A stretch of DNA of 64,000 nucleotides from Purshia tridentata (taxonomy: Eukaryota > Streptophyta > Magnoliopsida > Rosales > Rosaceae). Below, in pieces: positions 21,806 to 35,264 of the stretch. The stretch covers positions 124,001 to 188,000 of the forward strand of contig QANT01000313.1 of assembly GCA_003254885.1 (NCBI GenBank). Direction: 5' to 3'. Below the pieces are notes generated by a model, which was not told the DNA's origin, did not search any database, and saw nothing but the letters and a program-made list of their open reading frames with translations. The translations under genes and the position numbers were made by a program. Numbering within the stretch: the first letter of the stretch is position 1; the number at the start of each line of letters is the position of its first letter.

Positions 21806-24800
21806 CTGAGTTCTGGGCAGCCATTGCTGTCATCATCGAATTCTTCATCAGCATCAGAGTTGCAGTCCTCTTCTCTCCCTCAGAAACTCGACCGTCTCTG
21901 CTTTAATGCTTCCTCTTCTTCTTCCATCCTTGACAACAATGACAATGCTCAAAGTGATTTATTTGACGTGAAGGGCAAAGCTGCTGCTTCTGTTGCTGAC
22001 TCGGGTTGCTGTGAGAAGTCCTTTGAAAATTCTGCTACTCCTGAAGAATCAAAGCAGTTTTGTCCGCAGAAGCCTCAGTTCTTTCCGCAGTTTCCGTTGG
22101 ATTACCCCACGAGGGATAGAAGAGGCCTGGGGTCGTGGGGTACAATGGAACTGCATAATATCAATGGAAATTCAGGAACCCTAGAAAACTCCCATGCTCC
22201 AGCTAGGGTTCAGGAAAAGTTGTCTCAGAGGATCCGCCACAAAAGCGTGCAGTTTGAAGATAATCTGCTACATCATGACAATCCAAGGGTGATCTATATT
22301 AATGATCCGAAGAGGACAAATGACAAGTATGAGTTCACTGGGAATGAGGTTCGAACTAGCAAGTATACCCTTATCACCTTCCTGCCCAAGAATATTTTCA
22401 TTCAGTTTCATCGGGTTGCTTATTTGTATTTCCTAGCTATTGCCGCTCTCAACCAGCTTCCACCTCTAGCAGTATTTGGGAGAACAGTGTCTCTCTTTCC
22501 CCTCCTGTTTGTGCTCACTGTCACAGCTATTAAAGATGGCTATGAGGATTGGCGAAGACATAGATCAGACAGAAATGAGAACAACCGGGAGGCCCTGGTG
22601 CTTCAATCTGGCCAATTTCAAGCAAAGAAATGGAAACATATTCAAGCGGGAGAGGTTGTGAAGATGTGTGCTGATGAGACAATTCCTTGTGATGTGGTTT
22701 TGTTAGGGACAAGTGATCCTAGTGGAATTGCCTACATTCAGACAATGAACTTGGATGGTGAGTCGAACTTGAAAACAAGGTATGCTCGGCAGGAAACTAC
22801 TTCAGAAGTATCTGAAGGGTGTACAATTTCGGGGCTCATCCGATGTGAGCAACCTAATAGGAATATCTATGAGTTCACAGCCAACATGGAGTTTAATGGA
22901 CATAAATTTCCTCTAAGCCAATCAAACATAGTTTTGCGTGGTTGCCAGCTGAAGAACACAAACTGGGTAATTGGTGTTGTAGTATATGCCGGCCAGGAAA
23001 CAAAGGCAATGCTGAACAGTGCTGCTTCTCCTTCCAAGAGAAGCAAACTGGAAAGCTACATGAACAGGGAGACCTTATGGTTGTCAATTTTCCTTTTTGT
23101 CATGTGTTCAGTTGTGGCCATTGGCATGGGCCTGTGGCTCATGCGCCATAAAGATCAGATTGATACCTTGGCTTATTACCGGAAAAGATTCTACACAAGT
23201 GGGAGGAATGATGGCAAAGTCTATAGATTTTATGGGATACCTATGGAAATTTTTTTCTCCTTTTTGAGTTCTATTATAGTGTTTCAGATAATGATACCAA
23301 TCTCTCTGTATATTACTATGGAGTTGGTTCGTTTGGGTCAGTCATATTTCATGATTGAAGACAGGCATATGTTTGATAGTATCTCTGGCTCAAGGTTCCA
23401 GTGCAGATCTTTGAATATCAATGAGGATTTGGGTCAAATACGATATATATTTTCAGACAAAACCGGGACACTTACTGAAAATAAAATGGAATTCAAAAGA
23501 GCAAGCATATATGGGAGGAATTTCGGGAGCTCTTTCCAGGAAGAGAATGCTGCAGGTGTAACATGGCACTCTTTTTTCCCCCTCTCTCATTTTCTTTTGA
23601 AGCTTACCGTATCTGTGATAGAGATGATGTTGTAGTTCTTGCCCACGTTATGTTGCTTAACCACATCTCAGTATGTCATTAACATGACATTATTTTCCAT
23701 TGCAATTATTTATTAGTATTGCTTGGTAACATTTTTGTTTTTTTTTAATTTAAGAATGGAGAAAGAGGAGAAAAAGGAGAGAGAGAGAGAGAGAGATATA
23801 TATATATATATATATAAGCTGAGGAAGCAAAGGGCGAGAATATATAAAATTATAAATTAAAACTAAAAACCATGCCAAACTGTATTTAGTTTTTATTTTA
23901 ATAGTCATTATATGTGTTCTTCCTCGTTTCTCCTTGACATCTCATCTGTCCTCTTTAATAATTAAAAACAGAGCAAAAAAATACCCAAACAGGCCCTTAG
24001 TTTAGCTAGTGTGTGTAACGATATTTCTTTTTTGAACTGTTATGTATATGAAAAGCTGTTTCAAATTGTAGTGCATTGTTGCTTTCTGAAAATAGATGAT
24101 ACTGTCATGAAGTATATCCAAATTTTATTTTTGTACAAGCCTTCATTTTATCTGATCTTTTGCCGGATCAGGTGTAGGTAGAAAGAGATGGAAGCTGAAA
24201 TCTGAAATTGCTCTTGATTATGAGCTCATGGAGCTGTTGCACAAAGACTTAAGTGGAGGTGACAGGATTGCTGCACACGAGTTTTTCCTTACATTGGCTG
24301 CTTGTAATACTGTGGTTCCTATACTCAGTAATGGCACAACTTCCTGTTGCGCAAAAAGTGAACTAGGCGATGATGTTCAAGCTATTGATTATCAGGGGGA
24401 GTCTCCTGATGAGCAAGCTCTAGTTTCTGCAGCCTCTGCTTATGGGTATACTCTTTTTGAGCGCACATCCGGGCATATTGTGATTGATGTCAATGGTGAG
24501 AAACTAAGGTAGAAAGTCACTCACTTCTACTTCTATTTTTGTTTTCCTCTTTTGTTTAATTAGCTGCGCATTATCATGTATGGGGTTGTATGTTTGAATA
24601 ATCTCTGTGATAACTGGTGTTGATATGAGTGTGCTAGGGTAGTGGTACTTTAACATGCTTTTGTACTCCTTTACTAGTGACTTTTTTATTTGTATGTGGA
24701 ATCAAGGTTGGATGTATTGGGTCTGCATGAGTTTGATAGTGTGCGAAAACGAATGTCTGTCGTTATCAGATTCCCGAACAATGCTGTAAAGGTGTTAGTG

Positions 24801-27353
24801 AAAGGTGCCGATAACACTATGTTCAGCACTTTAGGAAATGACTCTGAAAGGGATGATCATTTGAGGCAGGCAACGCAGAACCATCTGAGTGACTATTCCT
24901 CCCAAGGTTTACGTACTCTCATAGTTGCTGCCAGGGATCTTACTGATGAAGAACTTGAGCAGTGGCAATGCATGTATGAAGATGCAAGTACCTCGTTGAC
25001 TGATCGAGCCTTAAAATTACGTCAAACATCAGCTCTCATAGAATGCAACTTGAAGCTGCTTGGGGCGACTGCAATCGAGGATAAGCTACAAGATGGTGTG
25101 CCAGAAGCTATTGAGGCCCTCCGGCAAGCAGGAATCAAGGTCTGGGTTCTGACTGGAGACAAGCAAGAGACAGCTATTTCGATTGGTCTATCATGCAAAC
25201 TCTTGACAGCAGATATGCAGCAAATTATCATAAACGGAACTTCTGAGGATGAATGCAGAAATCTTTTGGCTGAAGCTATGGCAAAATATGGTGTCAAGTC
25301 ATCACATGAAAAAAATCAACGTTTCAAATGGAAAAAGAATGCTGAAATTGGCTATCTAGAGGTACTTGGCGATGCAAACACGTCAAAGTGGGATGCAGGG
25401 AAGGAAGAAAGGCTAAGTGCACCATTAGCGCTCATAATTGATGGGAACAGTTTGGTATACATTTTGGAGAAAGATCTGGAGTCGGAGGCAAGACTCTTTC
25501 CTTCATTTAACAATTAGCGTGCAGTTTGATATTCCATTTGTTTATAAGTGGCTGATAGCTTGCTTTCAATCTTAAGAGTTTTTCTTACTGCACACACAAT
25601 TATTTTTGTATTGGATTCACGCATGCTGAAGATTTACTTGGTAATGTCTTTTTCTTATTACAGCTTTTCGACCTTGCCACTTCCTGTGGTGTTGTGTTAT
25701 GCTGTCGTGTTGCACCTTTGCAGAAAGCTGGAGTTGTTGATCTAATTAAGACTCGTACTGATGATATGACACTGGCTATAGGTGATGGTGAGTCGTCATT
25801 TGATAATTCTGTAGTGATTGTATGATTGGGAGGGTGTGGGATCTGTATTGGTATGGTTCTCATGTAATCCTTCATGACAGTGCACATAAAGCTAATACAT
25901 ATGCTCAAGTTTACTTGTTTCTTATGTATGTGAAATCTGTGGTCCTGGACTACTCTTCATTTGGTGTGAAGTTCTAACTTTCTGTTCCTCCCTCTGATCA
26001 CTTACATTCTGGTAGGGGCAAATGATGTATCAATGATCCAAATGGCGGATGTTGGTGTTGGAATTTGCGGTCAGGAGGGGCGTCAAGCTGTGATGGCATC
26101 AGACTTTGCTATGGGACAGTTTCGGTTTTTGAAAAGATTACTTCTGGTGCATGGACACTGGAATTATCAGCGTGTTGGTTATTTGGTTCTATACAACTTC
26201 TACCGCAACGCAGTTTTTGTGCTGATGCTATTTTGGTATGCATGGTTATTTGGCTGCTTGGTGTATTTTTGTAGGAGCTTTTCTGCCTGTGCTATATCTT
26301 ATTTTAAATCTAAATGTGATCTTATAAAGTTGAAACATTTGTGTGACCGAGTCATCTTAAGTTTAGTTAAATAGAAAAACACTTTTTGGAGGCAGAAGAC
26401 TTTTGTAAGTTATCATAATTGGAATCTGAGACTGTTCTTCCATTGAGGCATTCAAATCATTAATACATTATGCATTGCACATCACAATCTCTTTTGAGCC
26501 AAAGGATCATTTTCTCTTTGAGTTACAATGATGCAACTTTTTTTAATGCTGATCGTTTTAAATTAATATGCTTTTATTTGTATCTGCAGGTATATATTAT
26601 CCACAGCTTTTTCAACAACTTCTGCATTGACAGATTGGAGTAGTGTTTTCTATTCTGTTATTTATACTTCTGTCCCAACAATAATTGTTGGTGTTCTGGA
26701 CAAAGACTTGAGCCACAGGACGCTGTTACAATATCCAAAACTGTATGGTGCGGGCCATAGACACGAAGCATACAATTTACATCTCTTTTGGATCACAATG
26801 CTTGACACCGTATGGCAGAGTCTTGTTCTCTTTTATATACCCCTGTTCATCTATAAGGAGAGCTCAATAGATATATGGAGCATGGGCAGTTTGTGGACAA
26901 TAGCAGTTGTTGTCCTTGTGAATGTACATTTGGCAATGGATATTAATCGTTGGGTATTTATAACTCATATTGCTGTATGGGGATCAATAGTGATCACATA
27001 TGCCTGTATGGTGGTATTGGATTCTATACCTGTCTTTCCCAATTACTGGTTAGATTCGTTGACTTTTACTGTTTCTTTTCTGTTTTGAATTTTCTAAATG
27101 TTTCATTACATAGAGCTCATATACTTTTTCCCACCTTTTCTTTTGGGGCAGGACTATATACCATTTGGCAAAGTCTCCTAGCTATTGGATCGCTATTTTA
27201 CTTATAACAGTTGTCGCGTTGCTCCCTCGCTTTGTATTCAAAGTTGTACATCAGATTTTTTGGCCTTCAGATATCCAGATAGCTAGAGAAGATGAGATAT
27301 TAAGTGGACAAGATAAACATTTGGGATCAAAGCAAGATGAAGGGTCAAGTTAA
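21806..27353 (+). CDS. ALA1: Phospholipid-transporting P4-ATPase, ALA1-type flippase
   Basis: Flips aminophospholipids across plasma or endosomal membranes. Seven exons: 21806-23555, 24172-24508, 24707-25487, 25664-25787, 26016-26235, 26590-27048 and 27152-27353, in phase, about 1290 aa. The Ser-rich N-terminal extension is followed by [25 protein letters not shown] and the first membrane pair. The P4 motif [11 protein letters not shown], the TM4 PISLYIT motif and [12 protein letters not shown] with phospho-Asp551 follow. After these come [35 protein letters not shown] and, across exons 4 and 5, [18 protein letters not shown]. All catalytic motifs are intact. No in-frame ATG exists between the upstream stop (21773) and residue Met114 at 22145. 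The expected start position, just before SSGQPLL, reads CTG at 21806. The intron after 25487 uses a GC donor. Confidence 0.88.
23773..23817. repeat. (GA)n(TA)n compound microsatellite in ALA1 intron 1
   Basis: A GA run is followed directly by a TA run of about 22 bases in the largest ALA1 intron. It is a simple sequence repeat likely to vary in length between alleles. Confidence 0.85.
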
Positions 27354-30300
27354 CATATATATTGCCCTCTTTTAGACAAAATCTCATTTTGAGATGGCTT
27401 CCCTTGTGTTTGTCCATCGTATGGCTTTCCTGTGGGACACGGTTATAAGATTTCAAAGGTTAGTATAAGCTTCCCCCATTTTTTTTAAGAAAAATAACAG
27501 AAGAAAAAGATCTTGAAATTAGCTATTTTGTTGACAGGCATTCTTCTGAATTGTTTGCCTTGCTAGGTACATAAGTAGAAAAGAATTGTATGACATAGTA
27601 TTAAGGTTTCATTTTGTTTGTTATTGGTTATCATTGGAAAAAAAAAATTAGTGTAGATATCAGAAATCTTTCTTGGTTTGTATGACATCTTCTGGTTTTT
27701 TAACCACCTCAATTTGTTTTTGGTAACAGTTTTTGTTTCTAGTACAAATGTTTAATAATTATATAGTGGTCTTTATTCATCTTTTGGGAGGCTTCCGAGT
27801 GTAAGTAATGGCACTTGGTCAAGCCATGAGGAATGAGTTGATCTTGTGTCCAAATGACTGAACTTTGTGTTTTATAACAGCTTGTTTGATAATAATAATA
27901 CATGCAAAAATTGAATCATAACATCATATTGGGTTTAATGAATAGATAGTGTAGCATGTGAATTACAGATATGCCTGCACTGTAATTAACATTTACTATT
28001 GTTTGAGTTGTGAGTTTCTGGTGGACCCTACTTGATGTTTTTTGTTTCTCATTCCTCAGATGAGTTGCACTAGCTGACTGCATGTGAAACAAATCATCAG
28101 TATTGGACAACAGACCAGAGAGCCCGTTACAGGATAAGAAGAGGGGGGAAAGGTAGGTGGGATGGTCTAAGGACAAAGAAGAGTGCTTGGTGGATACAGG
28201 AAACTCATTTGGATAATTGTGGTCGGGAATGGAAATCAGGTGGAAGAAAATGAATGAAGAAGAAGGCCCCAGTTGAGGAATCAAAAAGCAATTTGTAAAA
28301 ACAGGGGGTGGTGTTCATAGCTTTGTATGTTGTGCATAGAGAGTGGAAACATAAAGGAGATAGAGAGTGGTATGGAAAAAAAAAAAAAAACCAGAGTATA
28401 TAATAGGTTTGTGTAGAGATCAGGTATGCCAATTTTTTTAACAACTTAAACATATTAAAATACAAGAGAAATACATGTTATTTATCCTTCATCTCATTCA
28501 GTCATTTTAGTTTCTGTTAATTTGTTGCTATTGTAAATCCTGATTTTTTCTGAATAACTTTTGAAACAATTACTAGTCATTAAAAAATTTCCTAAATTCA
28601 GTCATCAAATGTTGTGGAAAGTGACATAGCAGTATCTTAGTAAATGAGGTTCAAGAAGGGTCCACATATAAAAAAATAAAATAAAATAATGTAATATTAA
28701 TACGGATTTGCATAAGCTTTTGTGATTGATTTTGATGTCTTTAGCATTATTCTTGTTTATAATTTGAACTGCAAAGTCCAAATATCTTGATGGTGTTGCT
28801 CGGAAAAAATAATTTATCCTGAAGTCTGAAGGACCTAAAAGCTAAAACCTAAAGCCTAAAGGCAAGTTATATAAAATTCCCCCATTGTATTGAATTTGCA
28901 GACACGGCTTTGTGTGACCTCGCGCATTGACTAATTTTCTTTTGTCTCTATATGTCAAATTTCAATACCATCAGATCAAGCGGACTACATCTACTCGTTC
29001 ATTCTCGTTGACATGATTAAACTATTAGAAACACTTTTTTGTTGGTGTAATTTAATGGATACTCCCTGTAAATTTATTGACTTTTGGTGCATCCCCTCTT
29101 GCTGGTGACCAAAATCTGCGAGTGTGAACATTCATGCTATCGAGGGTGACCAAAATTTTCAACAACACAAACGTGCCTCACATTGAAATTTTCAATTTGT
29201 CCAATTTTTCTGGTCCCTACGCGACACACTCACAGCTGGTACGTACTTGCTTTCGGGTTTAAGCATCATAACTTGTTAGTATTACACTCCAAAATGCAAG
29301 AAAACCTATAATAATACTATAAAAAGTTGGAGTCGTTGAAACTTATTCATAGAGTTCTTACTCCTACACTAACAATCAAAATACGTTAAGCTTTCAGAGT
29401 TAATCTAAGTGATAAAGGTGAATTGAGGAATGAATTAAGATTATAGTAAGTTCAGAATTTGATTTCTTACGATATAACAACAAAAAAACATCAAAATACA
29501 TTTCTCGCCATTTCTCGCCCCTAAATATAGAAATATAGTTAGAGGTTGCTCTTAGTTCCACTAGCCAATATATGCATTAGATGACTGAAGGCAATCGTTT
29601 GCACTAACCATTTTCTCCACCTATTAAATGTCACAACAACCTAATTTTTTTTTTTCTTAAGGATAGAGAAAAATGCTTAATAACATGTCTCAAAGAAGAA
29701 GAGATATGGGCCAATGATGAATACTTGAGAGCTTTTTTCTTTTCTAAAAAAGATATATAAAAACTACATTTCATTCCAAATTTCCAATGAAGAAAAATTT
29801 TCGAACTTGGCACTGTTTACTACACTCTTTATTCAAAGAAACAACTGACGTCCAATCTTCTATGTTTGTACAATTGTACGACCAACCACTAAACTCCTGT
29901 TCTAGCTCTTTTTTAGGGCCCTACAAGAAGTTTTAACAACTTGAAATGCCGACTTGACCGAGTTAATAATATATAGGTGGACATTTAGGTGTAAACTTAT
30001 CGTGGTGACTTGTAGAGGTTAAAGACTTGCAAATCTTTCCTCAAGAACGCAATCTGCAAAACACGTTAACTAGCTACTTACATTTAATTAAGTGTGAGTA
30101 TGGAATCAACCAATTGCTGTCTGGTGTGTGCTGACAATAATTAAGGTTTAATTACAATCAATTTTGAGTAGTGTTGACCTTCTACCATGCTCTCCAGCTC
30201 TTCTAATCTTCTTAATTACAATCATCTAACACATGTGTTTGACTATATGTTCTTAATTCTTATATATATATGAGAGGGTGAGGCAAGCTGCCATCAACAG

Positions 30301-32480
30301 AGTGTGAACGTATTGCTATTTTCTCATGCTGACTTCATCTTAAAACCCTTCTAATTAGAGTGGAAGCTTACCTCGACGTCGATCTTGAACGCATTCCTCC
30401 AATTCCAATCTAATCTAACGAATATATTAACAGCTTAATTGGCAATAAACTAGTTTCACTAACTTATCTTTTCTTATCTTCCCGGCCAGCTATCATTTTA
30501 ACAATTTAATTTAGTAATTTCTTTCAATGTAAAGAAAATTTGCATGTGTGGGATAATGCGTGCGCAGAACTTGTTAGACAGCTATTGAATCTTAAAAGTT
30601 AAACTGTCAAGGGAAGAGTGAGTTCGTATCAAACTAGTTAACTCTTAGTAATTTTCTGTTGGTTAATAAAAATAATAAATGATAAGTAGAAGACGGAGCT
30701 AGATTGAATATTTTGAATGCTAAATCTCTGAAAATGATGAAGGCTCAACCTGATATTATGTTAAACAATCACTAAATCTAAAAAACTTAAATTGTTTGAA
30801 AATAGTTAACATCTTACAATAAGAAAATAGAGTTAATAATGTATACCAAATTTGCTAATAAAAATCACATGATTTGTGGATTTCATAGTTTCATAACATT
30901 TTTGGAGGACCAACACAAACACAAGTTTTCTCCTGGAATGGCTTGGAAAAGAATTATGCGATCATGGGGCTTTGCCCTTTCATACATGTGGAAAATTGAA
31001 GGGTAGATCGAGTAGTGGCATCTGGGTCGACACTCCATGTGATTGCATTCCTAATTAAATCTAAAACTTTGTTTAAACCACATGAATGCAGTAGAGGGCT
31101 AGATCGAGCTCTAGAAGTTATCTCTTTTTATTTTTTATTCATTCAATAAACAGAATCTATAAGTTAAGTGGTTTTTTTACTATCACAATTCACAAGAGAT
31201 ACTCCTATTTAATTAAACTCGTTTTAGATCGATGTTTAACGCTAGCTAAGACGAGGGCTAGCTGTATAATACAATATTCACTCGAGGTTGGTGCAGATCG
31301 GGTTAGACTAATTTACTATTAGGAGTTTCACGATCGAGATATATAAATAATAAATGGGTTCATGTTCATGAAAGGAGGTTTAATTTGTGCTATAAATTAT
31401 AATGGATATTTATCTTTTTCTTATAACTTTATAAGAGAGGAGGTTTAATTTGTTTTAAATACAAATATCATTGTCTCATTCGACATTCAATTTTTTTTTG
31501 GTTGAAATATTCAACATTCATTTAGTTCAATTATGTATGCATAATATACTTTAAAGTTGAACCAAAATTTAATAATAAACTTTACAATATTTACTTTTTT
31601 TTTTTGTTATTAAATTTTCTTTTATTTGACATTATTAGCATACTCTTTTTTTTGTCTGTAAAAACGATACTATCATACTTTTAATTTTATTCAAGAAATA
31701 GAAAAGTACTATGCAATCATCAAATTTAAATACTATGTCGTATTTTAATTAAATTTTTATGTCATTTAGTATTGTCAAGTGAGAGAAACAGAAAAAGCTG
31801 TACAAATTTTTGCCTACAAAGTATGATTCTTTAAAATTCTTTTTTCTATAAAAGTACTATCGAACAAGTGAGAGAACAACATAACTCATACAAATTTTTG
31901 GCCACAAAGTAAGATTCATTAAAATTATTTTTTCCACAAAAGACAAAAGTTTTATGTGCGTTACATATTGAATCACTCATCTTTTTAGCCATTCTGTAAT
32001 GGGAATTGGGTGTTGGTCGTATTGAATTTGAATATTCCAACCAGGCCACGCGGCACTTGAACGAAGACTATAAGCCCTATTAAAAGCATAGTTTCTGTAT
32101 CCCTTAGAGTGGATGCTTATCCACACTGTACAACAATGACCTCGAAGATGAAGACGTAACTACCATCATTTTGTCGTCTTCTTAGAGCCAAAATGCCCTG
32201 TCTTGCCTTTTAATTACCACAATATTGCAAACCCTACTACTTAAAGTCTACCTCTAATCATACAATTTTCTAAGGCTATTACGGTCGTTTTCTTCGTCCC
32301 GTTCGATCGGCATGAAACAATATTTTTATGGAAAGTTTAGATAAGCTAATAGTATAATACTGATGCCCCGAACAACTTGGGATTTTTTAAAATTCTTTTA
32401 CTCAAATAAGTATAAATAAACAAACATTAAATTTACAGAGTAATCTCGCGGGGCCAGGTAATGAAGCCGTCGATGACAAC
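27354..32480. other. Gene-poor 5-kb intergenic stretch
   Basis: ALA1 3'UTR occupies the first few hundred bases. The rest is AT-rich. Minus-strand open frames around 27916-28465 lie in a C/T-rich tract (minus sense) without recognisable protein features. One retroposon scar is at 31478-31520. I see no tRNA, rRNA or recognisable microRNA hairpin. Confidence 0.45.
31478..31520 (-). mobile_element. Micro-insertion with poly(T) and imperfect 12-bp target duplication
   Basis: ATTCGACATTCA (31478-31489) and ATTCAACATTCA (31509-31520) match at 11 of 12 bases. They enclose 19 bases consisting of a T run plus GGTTGAAAT. On the minus strand this is ATTTCAACC followed by poly(A). Direct repeats plus an A-tail suggest truncated retroposition; the insert's 3' end differs from the TGGCC class seen elsewhere in the window. 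Confidence 0.5.
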
Positions 32481-32487
32481 ACACCAA

Positions 32488-32735
32488 TGACGTTGAATGA
32501 TGACGACACATCACATTTGGTACGAGTCTTCCATCTTGCACATGACGCGCGTGTGTAACAATCGGCACGTGAAGTATGCGGTGGACAGGCATCCAACCGT
32601 TGGTGCAAAGAGAGACCTGAATCGCGCGGTTCGTGTGGGGTAGTGTCTTGAAGAGGAGGAATTTTCCCACGACCTGCTCTTTCCCTCTTCTTCCTTGAAA
32701 TGCAATCTGAGGAGCTGTTGGACATATATAAAAGG
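32488..32735 (+). promoter_or_regulatory. WRKY copy 1 promoter with TGACG motifs and TATA box
   Basis: TGACG cores at 32488 and 32501 are followed by ACATTTGG and, further on, ACATATATAAAAGG (TATA box around 32724-32733), 135-145 bases before the ATG. The arrangement parallels that of copies 2 and 3. TGACG is the binding core of TGA bZIP factors, which would fit salicylate control of a WRKY70-like gene; that link is inference. Confidence 0.5.
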
Positions 32736-32867
32736 ATATCCAATCCACCACTTCGGCAACAGCGACCGAGTCCAGCACACCACAAACTCGAACTCAAACT
32801 CAAACTCACTCACACGCACACAGAGAGACCACACAAGTACACAACAAAAACCAAGTGAAATTGATTG

Positions 32868-34696
32868 ATGGAGTGTTCGTGGCCGGAGAGTGTGATGTCG
32901 AATCGGCAGAGAGTGATGGAGGAACTGATTCAAGGGCGTGAGCATGCGAGTCAACTTCGTATGGTTCTTGATACATCGATTGATAGTGGATCGGCTGAAG
33001 ATCTTGTTTCCAAGATCGTTGGCTCCTTCACGAATACTCTTGTCATCTTAAATGGCTCCAAGGACCTCATCACTTCTTCTCAGATTCAACCCAATATTAC
33101 TACATCTCATGTTTCTCTTGCTGCTGCTGATTCATCATCTTGGAATACTCACCATGATCTTCCTGTTAAATCTGAAGATGATTCTCTGGAGACTTATTCT
33201 AAGACTACTTTTATGTTCAAGGATCGTAGAGGCTGTTACAAGAGAAGGTAATTAATTCATTAATTATACTCTTAATTTTGTTCACTCATAGCTTGCTACA
33301 TGCATTTACATGTTAATCCAGTCACGCTAATATATATTGGGCAAATTTTACTAGCTAAAACAGTTTGTTCAATTTATTGTTCAATCTCAAACAATTATGA
33401 TGTGCACTAATCTTTTTTATAGGATTCGATCTAATCCACTCATATTAATTTGTAATTAAGCCTCACCTCACTAGCTTTTCTGAGATGTGAGCATCCCTCA
33501 CAGGGTGAGGATAAGATCCTCTTATAGGATGTAATTCACTCACTAGAGTGAGGTGCGATTCACTCATATTTACAACTCTTACCTCATTCACACCAAAATT
33601 GGCCTACAAGTCTTATCTCAATTTTTGAATATATAAATTCAATCATTTATTCTACATGATTATATCGATCATTGCATCAAACAAGACTAAAAATTTTGAT
33701 TAAGCAGTTGTTAAACATAGTTATTAATAAAAGTTAATAAGCTAGCATAGCCTTTCTCCTCAGGCCAAAAGGGCAAAAAGAAAAGAGAGAAATTTTTTTA
33801 AGAAAAAACATAATATTTGTCCTAATCAATAAAACAATAGTGTGAGGACCTCCACTTGTTTCGATAGGTTCATGTCATATGCAAAAGATAATGAGTGTAC
33901 TTTTTCCATTTCACCTCTATTGATTGACAATTTGACATGAAAGTCCCTGACTCCCATTGTTCTTACCATCCCAATATTGTAACATATATATCAAATTATT
34001 CATTTCATCGGAATTTTTCGTAAATCACATGGAATTTAATTTGTGATTAATTAATAAATTTGTAAATTATTAATTACTTGCAGAAGGACTTCACACTCAT
34101 GGACCAGAGACTCTTCAACTTGGACCGACGACGGTCATGCATGGAGAAAGTACGGACAGAAGAAGATCCATAACACCAATCATCCGAGGAACTACTTCAG
34201 GTGCACTCACAAGTTCGACCAAGGCTGCCAAGCAACCAAGCACGTGCAGAAAATTCAAGACGACCCGCTCCCACTGTTTCGGACAACGTACTATGGAAAC
34301 CACACATGCCGGGACTTGCTCAAAGCTCCTCATGAGCTCATCTTGGATGATAGTACGGTTAGTACCTGCAGCCCTAAAGAGTCTGCCACGTACATCAGAT
34401 TTGACCACGCCAATAGCAACTTCACAACAAGCAAAGAAGAGCACCCCTTTTTCTCATCCTCGCTCAAAAAAGAGTTCATCAAGGAAGAAGATGCATTGCC
34501 AAGTGATCATGATCCTGCGGCCCACATAAACCAATCATCATCCTCATCACGCCATTATGATGATTATTCTTTGACACCTCATCATGATGATCTGACGGCC
34601 TTCGATCATCTTCATCATGGGGACGTGATTTGTGGGATAATGGTGGGGCCTACTTATGACTTTGCTGATGAAATTTTGCGATCATATGATTTTTGA
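32868..34696 (+). CDS. WRKY transcription factor, group III (WRKY70/54-like), copy 1
   Basis: Nuclear DNA-binding regulator of W-box (TTGAC) promoters, related to the defence/salicylate WRKY70 clade. Two exons, 32868-33247 and 34084-34696, 330 aa. The N-terminus ([20 protein letters not shown]) is the leucine-rich segment typical of group III. The WRKY domain has WRKYGQK at 147-153 and a C2HC zinc finger with Cys167, Cys175, His200 and Cys202 (C-X7-C-X24-H-X-C). The tail is His/Asp/Ser-rich. The intron precedes the domain; the second intron usual for group III, inside the zinc finger region, is absent. The frame extends one codon (TTG) upstream of the true ATG at 32868. No disabling changes are seen. 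Confidence 0.92.
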
Positions 34697-35264
34697 TATA
34701 TGAGTACGTAATTAATTACTTGTTTCAGTTGTTTGTTCTATGTAAGTTCGATAATATTGTAGCTAGAAAAATCGTATGTAACAGTTTCTTCTTTAAAAAC
34801 TAGTTGCTTTTTCGGTGTATAATATCTTCTAAACGAGAATAACTTTCTTGTAATGTACGTGGTATCATAACGGGAGAGTGGATGTTTTTGACATTGAATT
34901 TTAAGACTTACATTCTCTCTATGATATCAAATCGCCACATCAGTATCACATCACATGTGCATGAAATTCGTCTCTAGCTAAGCTAGCTTCTAGTTAAAGC
35001 ATAGCCTTTTTCATATACATGCATGCTCTTTCTTATAAATTAAATCAACTTTCTAATATGAAGAGATAAGATCAAACTCCATTGACGCACGTTTTAAATA
35101 TAAAGAAAAAAAGTTACCGTGGAATCGTGGATCCGGATCTTTTACATTTTTATACTTTTTGAATATATATTGAGTCATATCCATAAACTTGTAATGTACT
35201 AGTGTACTACTAAAACTGATACAAATAAAATATAATAAATACTATATCGATTCAAATCCGTATC

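Noticed and set aside
21824-23635. ALA1 start at TTG 21824 and stop at 23635
   Set aside because: TTG is not a normal plant start, and the frame after 23555 reads into intron 1; family similarity continues at 24172.
27916-28465. Minus-strand frames of 86-122 codons downstream of ALA1
   Set aside because: C/T-rich composition with no family resemblance and no coherent exon structure.
30270-30330. Possible microRNA precursor near GGCAAGCTGCCATCAAC
   Set aside because: No matching known mature microRNA and no long complementary arm found by eye.
34113-34500. Antisense and +1-frame ORFs across the WRKY exon 2 copies (also at 41.4 and 48.6 kb)
   Set aside because: They recur only because the WRKY exon is duplicated; the WRKY frame carries the conserved domain.
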